This document shows positions 32,925 to 40,391 of a stretch of DNA of 40,391 bases, piece by piece (positions within the stretch are counted from its first letter, which is position 1; the number at the start of each line of letters is the position of its first letter). The translations under genes were made by a program, and so were the position numbers. The stretch comes from Enterovibrio norvegicus FF-33 (GTDB lineage Bacteria; Pseudomonadota; Gammaproteobacteria; Enterobacterales; Vibrionaceae). Where the stretch lies: the NCBI RefSeq assembly GCF_000286835.2, contig NZ_AJYD02000022.1, forward strand, positions 1 to 40,391, read 5' to 3'. Below the pieces are notes generated by a model. That model saw only the letters and a program-made list of their open reading frames with translations. It did no database searches and was not told the DNA's origin.

Positions 32925-34022
32925 ATGGATGCATCGCTTGAGTCTTGGTTGCGGCTTGCTGCTGTGCCAAGACTTGGCGGCAATGCCGTCAGTAAAATCA
33001 TTTGTAAGTACCCGCCAGAAAAACTTGTTGAACTTGAAGATATACACTTAGCGGCACTGGGCTTTAAACCCGCGCAAATTAAAGCGCTTCGTTACCCTGA
33101 TATGTCAGTCATCGACAAATGCATGACATGGTGTTCTCTGCCGAATAGAGACATTATCAGCCTCACTGATCCGCGTTATCCTTATCTTCTCAAGCAAATC
33201 TCCGGTGCACCGCCTCTTTTGTTTGTGGAGGGGAATCCTGACGTTTTATCTTTACCCCAGATAGCTATCGTTGGAAGCCGAGATGCTAGCGCTGAAGGGC
33301 TATCGCTTGCGCATGCGTTTGCTCAGTCGCTGGCCGAGCATGATGTGGTGGTAACCAGTGGTTTGGCGCTCGGGATTGATGGTAGAGCGCATCGCGGTGC
33401 GCTTGATGCAGGAGGGCGAACCATCGCGGTATTAGGCTCTGGGCTTGAAAAGGTGTACCCTTCCCCCCATCGTGATCTTGCTAAAGATGTCACGTCAAAC
33501 GGTGCCTTGGTGTCAGAGTTGTGGCCATGGTCACCGCCAAAACCTGCATTTTTTCCGAGAAGAAATCGGATTATCAGCGGTCTTTCTACAGGTGTACTTG
33601 TTGTTGAAGCTGCACTGAAAAGTGGCTCATTGATCACCGCACGCCTTGCGCTTGAGCAAGGGCGCGACGTTTTTGCGCTACCAGGTTCAATACACAATCC
33701 TCATGCTAAAGGCAGTAACGGGCTTATTAAGCAGGGCGCATTTTTAGTGGAATCTGTTGATGAGATTTTAGAACAGGTGGGTGCGCTAGCGGGTTGTGCA
33801 ATTAACCATCAATTAGACGTGGCACAGGCTCAAGTTTTACAAGAAGAATTGCCATTTCCTGAACTGTTGGCTAACGTAGGAAATGAAGCAAGGTGTGTCG
33901 ATGTGCTTGCAGAAATCTGCGATCAACCCGTTCACGAAATCATGATGAAGTTGTTAGAACTAGAGCTACTGGGGCTTGTATCCGCAGTACCCGGTGGCTA
34001 TGTCAGAGCGAGGAGGGGATAG
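32925..34022 (+). CDS. dprA: DNA processing protein DprA
   Basis: DprA binds incoming single-stranded DNA during natural transformation and loads RecA. It has 365 aa. An N-terminal SAM/HhH-like region (1-80) is followed by the Rossmann-like core (about 85-295): [66 protein letters not shown] and [23 protein letters not shown]-terminal winged-helix DML1-type domain (about 305-362) follows. It appears intact. This matters because comM, another transformation gene, is interrupted in the same window. Confidence 0.96.
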   Translation: MDASLESWLRLAAVPRLGGNAVSKIICKYPPEKLVELEDIHLAALGFKPAQIKALRYPDMSVIDKCMTWCSLPNRDIISLTDPRYPYLLKQISGAPPLLFVEGNPDVLSLPQIAIVGSRDASAEGLSLAHAFAQSLAEHDVVVTSGLALGIDGRAHRGALDAGGRTIAVLGSGLEKVYPSPHRDLAKDVTSNGALVSELWPWSPPKPAFFPRRNRIISGLSTGVLVVEAALKSGSLITARLALEQGRDVFALPGSIHNPHAKGSNGLIKQGAFLVESVDEILEQVGALAGCAINHQLDVAQAQVLQEELPFPELLANVGNEARCVDVLAEICDQPVHEIMMKLLELELLGLVSAVPGGYVRARRG

Positions 34023-34024
34023 CC

Positions 34025-34501
34025 ATGATGGACATCTTAATGTACCTGTTTGAAACTTACATCCATAGTGATGTCGAGTTGCTGGTAGATCAGGACGAAT
34101 TGGCTGATGAACTCTCCAGAGCAGGGTTTCATCAGGACGATATATATAAAGCGCTGAACTGGCTGGAGAAGCTGGCGCTATTGCAAGACGCCGACAAGAC
34201 CCCTTATTTAACGGGGAGTGCGTTGACCTCGGTTCGTATCTTTACGCCAAAAGAAATGGATCGTCTGGATACTGAAAGCCGCGGATTCTTGATATTTCTG
34301 GAACAAATTAGCGTGCTGAGTCCAGAAACCCGTGAGATGGTCATTGATCGTGTGATGGAATTGGAAACGCAGGAATTCGCATTAGATGACTTGAAATGGG
34401 TGATCTTGATGGTGCTGTTCAACGTGCCAGGTAATGAGCGCGCGTATGATCAGATGGAAGACCTGCTGTATAGCACAGCAGAAGACGAGTACCTTCACTA
34501 A
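34025..34501 (+). CDS. smg: Smg family protein (DUF494)
   Basis: This 158-aa cytosolic protein is closely similar to E. coli Smg (157 aa): [35 protein letters not shown], and the conserved C-terminal block [17 protein letters not shown] followed by [17 protein letters not shown]. The function is unknown; the gene is conserved next to dprA. Two adjacent ATGs are possible; the first has AGGAGG at 8 bp, inside the dprA stop region, giving tight coupling (2-bp gap). Confidence 0.94.
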   Translation: MMDILMYLFETYIHSDVELLVDQDELADELSRAGFHQDDIYKALNWLEKLALLQDADKTPYLTGSALTSVRIFTPKEMDRLDTESRGFLIFLEQISVLSPETREMVIDRVMELETQEFALDDLKWVILMVLFNVPGNERAYDQMEDLLYSTAEDEYLH

Positions 34502-34537
34502 GGCTACTCTCCTATAAGTTTTTGAGGCTAATCTGTT

Positions 34538-35104
34538 TTGGCTGGAAAAATTGATGAATCGCTTTTCAGTGCGCATGAACATGCACTGGAGCAAGAAGAA
34601 CGCTGCCCACAATGTGGCAGCGTTCTTGTTATTAGGCACAGTAAACGTGGACCGTTTAAAGCATGCTCTGCGCACCCTGACTGTGACTTTACTGAATCAC
34701 TAAACCACAATGATGGCCATGTGGTGAAGGCGCTCGGGTTGCCGTGCCCTGAATGTAGCAGTGAACTCGTGTTGCGTCAGGGTCGTTTTGGCATGTTCAT
34801 CGGCTGCTCATCGTATCCGGTGTGTCAGCATATTGAGAAGCGTGATCAGGCACCTGAAGGTGGTGATGGGATAGATGTCGCGTGCCCAGAGTGTAAGACG
34901 GGTGCTTTGCATGAGAAGAAGTCGCGCTTTGGAAAAGTCTTTTATGCCTGTGATGGCTACCCAAAGTGCAAGTTCGCTGTCAACCTTAAGCCCATTAAAG
35001 GCGTATGCGAGATTTGCGGTTACCCGTTGTTGCTCGAGAAGACATTGGCGGCGGGAGCGTTTAAGGTTTGTGCCAGCAAGAAATGCCAGCAAAAGCAGGG
35101 TTAG
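34538..35104 (+). CDS. yrdD: Topoisomerase-type zinc-ribbon protein YrdD
   Basis: This 188-aa protein is made of four zinc-ribbon units like the C-terminus of topoisomerase I, without the catalytic topoisomerase domains. The units begin CPQCGSVLVIR, CPECSSELVLRQGRFGMFIGC, CPECKTGALHEKKSRFGKVF and CEICGYPLLLEK, each closed by a second cysteine pair. It probably binds single-stranded DNA; its role is not known. Start at TTG: GAGG lies 10 bp upstream, and the frame has no ATG until well inside the first ribbon. It follows smg by 36 bp, as in enterics. Confidence 0.9.
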   Translation: MAGKIDESLFSAHEHALEQEERCPQCGSVLVIRHSKRGPFKACSAHPDCDFTESLNHNDGHVVKALGLPCPECSSELVLRQGRFGMFIGCSSYPVCQHIEKRDQAPEGGDGIDVACPECKTGALHEKKSRFGKVFYACDGYPKCKFAVNLKPIKGVCEICGYPLLLEKTLAAGAFKVCASKKCQQKQG

Positions 35105-35126
35105 CTTTTGTGCTAGCTTTCAGTGA

Positions 35127-35154
35127 AATAAAAGCCGCATTTGCGGCTTTTATT
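35127..35154. terminator. Bidirectional terminator between yrdD and purK
   Basis: AATAAAAGCCGCA / TGCGGCTTTTATT is a 13-bp stem abutting the purK stop codon. T runs on both strands serve the convergent genes. Confidence 0.95.
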
Positions 35155-36294
35155 TTATTTGCTTAGCGAAGATGCGGCATCTTTTAATGCTGGGAATTCA
35201 TTTTCTGCCAGCAGTGATGTGAGATCTTTCAATATAATACTCAGCTCGGCGGTTGTGTCTGCACAGACATTGATGTGACCGATTTTACGTCCCGGACGTG
35301 GCGCTTTGTCGTACCAATGCACATGTGCAATACGCATAACTTCGTCAGGTACTGTCACTTCACCAACGATGTTGATCATGGCTGTGGGGCGAATGCGGGC
35401 AGCACTGCCGAGTGGCAAATTGCAAACTGCGCGCAGATGATTTTCAAACTGGCAAACTTCCGCGCCTTGTTGTGTCCAATGGCCTGAGTTGTGCACTCGG
35501 GGCGCAATTTCGTTTACCATCAATGTGCCGTTAACATCAAAGAACTCTATTGCTAACACGCCGACATAATCGAGAGCGTCTGCCACGGCTTTAAACATGG
35601 CTTCGGCTTGAGTTTGCAACGCCTCGTTTTCACCCGCTGCAACGGAAACACTCAAAATACCATCGGTATGGATATTTTCTGTCAGCGGATACACTTCAAG
35701 CTCACCGTTCGCGTTGCGAGCGCCAATCAATGACACTTCACGATCAAACGGTACGAACTCTTCAGCAATGACACACTGACGATCACCTTGATGGGATGCT
35801 TGCAAAAATGCAGCGATATCTCGCCAATTAGGCTCTATATCATCAAGGGATTTTAAGCGCCATTGCCCTTTACCATCGTAGCCATCAAGGGCGCTTTTCA
35901 CGATCATTGGTACACCGATGGTGCTCAGCGCTGTATCAAAATCTTCACGGTTTTGGATGGTGTGATAACGTGCATTGTTGACGCCTGCTTTGTCGAGCAA
36001 AGCTTTTTCCTTGCGGCGATCACCACCGGTCAGAATCGCTTCTTCTCCAGGAGAGAACTTTCCGCTGGCCTGACAGATGCTAAGAATATCAGGCGCGATA
36101 TGCTCGAACTCGGCAGTGATAATATCAGCGCCTGCAATCCCGTTTTCTAATCCATGACCCAGCACTTCGAGTGTGACAGGGTGAACCAGATTGCCACTTC
36201 GTACATCATACGCGCTAACTTTTAGATTTAGCGGGGCTCCTGCTAACGCCATCATTCGTGCCAGTTGCCCAGCACCTAGAACCAGCACATTCAT
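35155..36294 (-). CDS. purK: N5-carboxyaminoimidazole ribonucleotide synthase
   Basis: PurK makes N5-CAIR from AIR, ATP and bicarbonate in purine synthesis. It has 379 aa (E. coli 355), an ATP-grasp enzyme. The N-terminal fold begins VLVLGAGQLARMM. The ATP-grasp part has PMIVKSALDGYDGKGQWRL (the family's P-loop-like lysines), AEEFVPFDREVSLI, and the metal-binding end VNEIAPRVHNSGHWTQQG. It follows purE with a 2-bp gap, so translation is coupled. Confidence 0.97.
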   Translation of the reverse strand: MNVLVLGAGQLARMMALAGAPLNLKVSAYDVRSGNLVHPVTLEVLGHGLENGIAGADIITAEFEHIAPDILSICQASGKFSPGEEAILTGGDRRKEKALLDKAGVNNARYHTIQNREDFDTALSTIGVPMIVKSALDGYDGKGQWRLKSLDDIEPNWRDIAAFLQASHQGDRQCVIAEEFVPFDREVSLIGARNANGELEVYPLTENIHTDGILSVSVAAGENEALQTQAEAMFKAVADALDYVGVLAIEFFDVNGTLMVNEIAPRVHNSGHWTQQGAEVCQFENHLRAVCNLPLGSAARIRPTAMINIVGEVTVPDEVMRIAHVHWYDKAPRPGRKIGHINVCADTTAELSIILKDLTSLLAENEFPALKDAASSLSK

Positions 36295-36296
36295 GA

Positions 36297-36782
36297 TTAA
36301 CCTACCGACGGGTCAGGGTGAGCCAGAACCGTTTCTGTTTGGGTTTGGCGGAAGTTATCGATTTTGCTCATTAGGGCGTCATCGCTGGTTGCGAGAATTT
36401 GTGCGGCTAGAAGGCCTGCATTGGCTGCACCTGCATCACCAATTGCAAGGGTGCCAACCGCAACACCTTTTGGCATTTGTACGATAGAAAGCAGTGAATC
36501 CATGCCTTTCAATGCTTTTGACTGAACAGGTACACCCAAAACAGGAAGACTGGTAAATGCAGCGGTCATACCAGGGAGGTGCGCTGCGCCGCCAGCACCG
36601 GCAATGATAACTTTTATGCCACGAGAAGCAGCATTGTTGGCATACTCTGCAAGCAGTTGAGGGGTTCGGTGGGCTGAAACCACCTTGGTTTCATACGCAA
36701 CGCCAAAGTGATCCAGCATGTCTGCTGCGTTTTTCATGGTTGGCCAATCGGATTTTGAACCCATGATGATGCCGACTTTCAT
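36297..36782 (-). CDS. purE: N5-carboxyaminoimidazole ribonucleotide mutase
   Basis: PurE (class I) converts N5-CAIR to CAIR. It is 161 aa and forms an octamer in known cases. The motifs [31 protein letters not shown] and [22 protein letters not shown] are intact. The start MKVGIIMGS follows AGGAGC; 23 upstream in-frame residues, which would cross the promoter, are rejected. First gene of purEK. Confidence 0.97.
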   Translation of the reverse strand: MKVGIIMGSKSDWPTMKNAADMLDHFGVAYETKVVSAHRTPQLLAEYANNAASRGIKVIIAGAGGAAHLPGMTAAFTSLPVLGVPVQSKALKGMDSLLSIVQMPKGVAVGTLAIGDAGAANAGLLAAQILATSDDALMSKIDNFRQTQTETVLAHPDPSVG

Positions 36783-36828
36783 ATCTGCTCCTGTAACTAC
36801 CGTGTACTGCGAAGTGGAATTGCGCGTC

Positions 36829-36866
36829 ATTATATCGGTAAAAATCCGCAAGGAAAACGTTTGCGT
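36829..36866 (-). promoter_or_regulatory. purEK promoter with PurR operator
   Basis: On the minus strand ACGCAAACGTTTTCCT (36866-36851) matches the PurR box consensus ACGCAAACGTTTNCNT completely. TATAAT (36834-36829) lies 16 bp further on, so the operator covers the -35 region. Repression of purEK by PurR with a purine corepressor follows from the known system. Confidence 0.9.
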
Positions 36867-37011
36867 CCGTGCATTTCGCTACAAGCTTACTTGTTTAGGG
36901 TGGAATAAAAATTAACGAGTGTGTTTCGATGTGTGACAAAAATGTTGAGAATGACATTGGTAATTAGTCATAGTATGGCGAATTTCGAAATGCCTGATTA
37001 GGAGAGAAACC

Positions 37012-37569
37012 TTGGCGAATGTTGAACAGTGTGTCGCTGCATTGGCGCGCGGTGAGGTGATAGCGTACCCGACAGAAGGTGTATTTGGCGTTGGTTGCGA
37101 CCCTGATAATGTACAAGCGGTACAAGCGTTGCTGTCGGTCAAAGAGCGAATTAAAGCTAAGGGCTTAATCTTAATCGCTGCGAACTTGGCGCAGTTAGAC
37201 GGTTATATTGACCTCGATGCTTTGAGTGATAGTGTCAAAGCGGATGTGCTGGCCACTTGGCCTGGCCCTGTGACCTGGGTGATGCCTGCGGGCAAAAACA
37301 TCACGGATTGGGTGACGGGCCAGTTTGACACTGTTGCCGTGCGTGTGTCTGATCACCCTGATGTTCAGGCATTGTGCGTTGCTTATGGAAAACCAATCAC
37401 ATCGACCAGTGCCAACTTGAGCGGTAAAGAGCCTTGTCGAACCGTTGAAGAGGTCGTTAACCAGCTTGGCGATCGCGTACCGTGTGTGTTGAATGGAATA
37501 ATTGGTGGACGTGATAAGCCAACCGAGATCCGCGATGCGCGTTCTGGTAAGGTGCTACGTCAAGGCTGA
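37012..37569 (+). CDS. tsaC: Threonylcarbamoyl-AMP synthase TsaC (YrdC)
   Basis: TsaC makes threonylcarbamoyl-AMP from threonine, bicarbonate and ATP, the first step of the t6A37 tRNA modification. It is 185 aa (E. coli 190), the short single-domain Sua5/YrdC form. Motifs: GEVIAYPTEGVFGVGCDP, LLSVKERIKAKGLILIA (KxR-type lysines), WPGPVTWVMP and PITSTSANLSG. The start is TTG, with AGGAGAG 6 bp upstream and the family N-terminus directly after. It begins the run tsaC-hemF-aroE-yrdB. Confidence 0.96.
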   Translation: MANVEQCVAALARGEVIAYPTEGVFGVGCDPDNVQAVQALLSVKERIKAKGLILIAANLAQLDGYIDLDALSDSVKADVLATWPGPVTWVMPAGKNITDWVTGQFDTVAVRVSDHPDVQALCVAYGKPITSTSANLSGKEPCRTVEEVVNQLGDRVPCVLNGIIGGRDKPTEIRDARSGKVLRQG

Positions 37570-37573
37570 ATAA

Positions 37574-38515
<942 letters not shown>

Positions 38516-38521
38516 GCACGA

Positions 38522-39343
38522 ATGGATAAGTACGTCGTTGTTGGTAATCCGATATCACACAGTAAATCCCCTTTTATACACACATTGTTTGCGCGCCAGA
38601 CAGCTCAGCAGATGACGTACGAAATGTTTGAAGCACCTATTGGCGAATTTAACCAAGCTATAACGGCTTTTTTTGCCTCGGGCGGAAAGGGCTGTAATGT
38701 CACTGTGCCATTCAAAGAAGATGCTTTTGCTTTTGCAACCATGCTGACTGAGCGCGCTAAGCTAGCAGGCGCGGTAAATACCCTGAAAAAGCTCGACGAC
38801 GGTGGCATCCTTGGTGACAACACTGATGGTGAAGGTTTGGTGCAAGATTTATTGAGTCATCATGTCCAGCTTGAAGGCGCCAACATCTTATTGTTGGGAG
38901 CCGGCGGTGCGGCAAGAGGGGTGATATTACCTTTGCTTAAGCATGATCCTGCCTCGTTGGTTGTCGCGAATCGCACAGCCAGTAAAGCATTAACCTTGTC
39001 TGAATTATTTTCAGAACATGGGAATGTCTCAGCCAAGGCATTCGATGAGCTAGAAGGCTCAGCATTTGATGTCATCATCAATTCAACGTCCGCGAGCCTA
39101 TCGGGTGACCATCCCAATATCCCTTCTTCTGTTATTGTTGAAAATACCATTGTCTATGACATGGTGTATGGTGCAGGCTTAACGAGCAGTAACCAATGGG
39201 CTAAGGCGCAAGGTGCCTCTCGCGTTATTGATGGTTTGGGTATGTTGGTGGGACAAGCTGCCGAAAGTTTCACTATATGGCGTGGTCTTAGACCCGGAAC
39301 GACTCAGGTATTAAGGGAGCTTCGCCGTAACTTGGCGGATTAG
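38522..39343 (+). CDS. aroE: Shikimate dehydrogenase (NADP+)
   Basis: AroE reduces 3-dehydroshikimate to shikimate in aromatic amino-acid synthesis. It is 273 aa (E. coli 272). Substrate-binding residues are visible in [10 protein letters not shown] and [11 protein letters not shown] (catalytic Lys). DNTDGEGLV carries the catalytic Asp, and [14 protein letters not shown] with ANRTASKA is the NADP site. The C-terminal [18 protein letters not shown] closes the fold. It overlaps its downstream neighbour closely: the aroE TAG is 2 bp before the yrdB ATG. Confidence 0.97.
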   Translation: MDKYVVVGNPISHSKSPFIHTLFARQTAQQMTYEMFEAPIGEFNQAITAFFASGGKGCNVTVPFKEDAFAFATMLTERAKLAGAVNTLKKLDDGGILGDNTDGEGLVQDLLSHHVQLEGANILLLGAGGAARGVILPLLKHDPASLVVANRTASKALTLSELFSEHGNVSAKAFDELEGSAFDVIINSTSASLSGDHPNIPSSVIVENTIVYDMVYGAGLTSSNQWAKAQGASRVIDGLGMLVGQAAESFTIWRGLRPGTTQVLRELRRNLAD

Positions 39344-39345
39344 TG

Positions 39346-39609
39346 ATGAATCAAAGTATTATTTTCGCCGATGATCAGCGCATAAGTGCTGACAGGCAGG
39401 CGGTGCATTTCGATGCTCAACAGTCTGGAGTTATGATCCCTTGTTTCGTTGCTATTGCGGATCTGCAAAAGCATCATCAGGGTGAGTTAACATCAGAAAA
39501 AGCGATACTGGATGTTTTTAGTCAGTATCGCTTCGATTATGAAGACCTAGCGCAAGAGGCAATTGAAGCTGAAGACATCAATGAGCGCGGGGAGGTTTGG
39601 GTCAGTTAG
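39346..39609 (+). CDS. yrdB: YrdB family protein (DUF1488)
   Basis: This 87-aa protein of the DUF1488/YrdB family is placed after aroE as in enterics. It begins MNQSIIFADDQRI and ends in the acidic, Trp-bearing tail ERGEVWVS. A GTG one codon earlier is open, but the ATG matches E. coli YrdB (MNQAIQF). The function is unknown. Its start sits 2 bp after the aroE stop (translational coupling), and its stop overlaps the end of convergent yrdA by a few bases. Confidence 0.88.
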   Translation: MNQSIIFADDQRISADRQAVHFDAQQSGVMIPCFVAIADLQKHHQGELTSEKAILDVFSQYRFDYEDLAQEAIEAEDINERGEVWVS

Positions 39610-40145
39610 CTTTCAGCTAAATACTCGTTCTTCGTTGCTACATAGTTGTCAGAGGATTTTTGCAAGAACGCTCGTTCTGCTTCTCTCAATGGGCGAGCTT
39701 GTTTCACTGGGCTACCGACATAAAGATATCCTGATTCGAGACGCTTCCCTGGTGGCACCAGACTGCCTGCTCCAATCATCACATTATCTTCGATGATGAC
39801 GCCATCCAATACGATAGCACCCATTCCGACCAGTACATTATTCCCAATCGTGCAGCCATGCAGCATCACTTTATGACCAACAGTAACGTCATTACCAATA
39901 ATGAGGGGATAGCCTTCAGGGTTATCATTGTTCTTGTGGGTCACGTGTAATACCGAACCATCCTGAATATTGGTACGATCACCGAGACGAATGTGGTTAA
40001 CGTCACCACGAGCTGCGACAAAAGGCCAGATACTTACATCATTACCTAAAGCAATGTCGCCAACTAAGACGGATGTTGGATCGATATAAACTCGAGCGCC
40101 AACCTGAGGGAAGATACCTTTATAGCTGCGAAGTACAGAAGTCAT
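39606..40145 (-). CDS. yrdA: Gamma-carbonic-anhydrase-like hexapeptide protein YrdA
   Basis: This 179-aa protein is a left-handed beta-helix of hexapeptide repeats (about 10-150): VLVGDIALGNDVSIW, the metal-ligand region VTVGHKVMLHGCTIGNNVLVG with histidines, and MIGAGSLVPPGKRLESGYLYVGSP. It resembles E. coli YrdA and archaeal Cam-type carbonic anhydrases; catalytic activity is not demonstrated for YrdA. Of two adjacent ATGs the second is preferred, with AGGA at 7 bp and MTSVLRSYK aligning with E. coli MSDVLRPYR. It is divergent from the rrn promoter. Confidence 0.93.
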   Translation of the reverse strand: MTSVLRSYKGIFPQVGARVYIDPTSVLVGDIALGNDVSIWPFVAARGDVNHIRLGDRTNIQDGSVLHVTHKNNDNPEGYPLIIGNDVTVGHKVMLHGCTIGNNVLVGMGAIVLDGVIIEDNVMIGAGSLVPPGKRLESGYLYVGSPVKQARPLREAERAFLQKSSDNYVATKNEYLAES

Positions 40146-40148
40146 CAT

Positions 40149-40292
40149 GATTTCCTGACGGGATATATGAATCTCAGATTATCTCGATGGCCAGAAGAGT
40201 GCAATTCTTCAGCGGTTTAATGTGATTTAGTGGTCTTTAGAGCGAAAATCGACCGAACGGGTCGTTTTGGATGAAAACCTGCAATAAAGCCC
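40149..40292. other. Upstream region of the rrn promoter
   Basis: It is non-coding. A CGACC / GGTCG hairpin (40250-40264 region) lies between AAAA and TTTT. The AT-rich stretch before TTGCCA suits an UP element and Fis sites of an rrn operon, but no specific site can be claimed. Confidence 0.4.
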
Positions 40293-40320
40293 TTGCCAAG
40301 ATCTCAAACCTCCCTATAAT
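40293..40320 (+). promoter_or_regulatory. rRNA operon P1-type promoter
   Basis: TTGCCA (40293-40298), 16 bp, TATAAT (40315-40320), then the GC-rich discriminator GCGACC and CTCACTGACACGG are typical of ribosomal RNA P1 promoters in Vibrionaceae. In enterics aroE-yrdB-yrdA also adjoins an rrn operon (rrnD). The 16S gene itself would lie beyond the window. Confidence 0.85.
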
Positions 40321-40391
40321 GCGACCTCACTGACACGGAGAGAGACTTCCAAACTAGGAAATACTCACCCAATCAGTACGGCGAAAACGGC

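Overview
The window is a chromosomal segment of a gamma-proteobacterium, almost certainly a member of the Vibrionaceae; the genus cannot be fixed from sequence alone. The block comM - yihG - dsbA/srkA - ccoG - yihD and the block trkH/trkA - rsmB - fmt - def / LysM gene - dprA - smg - yrdD / purKE - tsaC - hemF - aroE - yrdB - yrdA - rrn promoter match the gene order near the replication origin of Vibrio-type chromosomes. The proteins resemble their E. coli counterparts at moderate to high level.

Layout. 1-45 is the 3' end of a tRNA-Leu, followed by a terminator. 259-2871 is a DeoR-type regulator with glmS (hexosamine synthesis). 3185-4158 holds two tandem paralogous XRE-type regulators. 4234-10758 (minus) is a complete branched-chain amino-acid operon, ilvLGMEDA, with an attenuating leader peptide and an intact ilvG. 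10971-17890 is comM, split by a 5,393-bp mobile element. 17925-31769 is housekeeping and envelope functions: acyltransferase, DsbA, SrkA, CcoG, YihD, a diguanylate cyclase, a Spo0M-like protein, TrhA/hemolysin III, the Trk potassium system, and RsmB, Fmt and Def. 31889-35104 is LysM protein, DprA, Smg and YrdD. 35155-36782 is purEK under a visible PurR box. 37012-40145 is tsaC, hemF, aroE, yrdB and yrdA. The window ends at a strong rrn P1-type promoter.

The unusual part is the element in comM (about 11616-17011). It carries a large serine recombinase whose gene starts about 50 bp from the right junction. Its other genes are a DUF3800 protein, a small serine resolvase, a ParB-domain protein and an exported protein with a nuclease-like motif set. 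The junctions can be read exactly. Both ends share CTT, and removing the element restores an in-frame comM of 508 codons plus a stop. The joined element ends form a 45-bp site with symmetric arms, as expected for a serine-integrase attP. The non-coding parts of the element hold inverted repeats around the resolvase promoter, two DnaA-box-like nonamers, and a cluster of GTGTACAC palindromes just after the ParB-domain gene. The element is visibly more AT-rich than its surroundings.

Working picture: the chromosome is otherwise ordinary. The cell probably keeps DprA but has lost full-length ComM, the branch-migration helicase of natural transformation, for as long as the element stays integrated.
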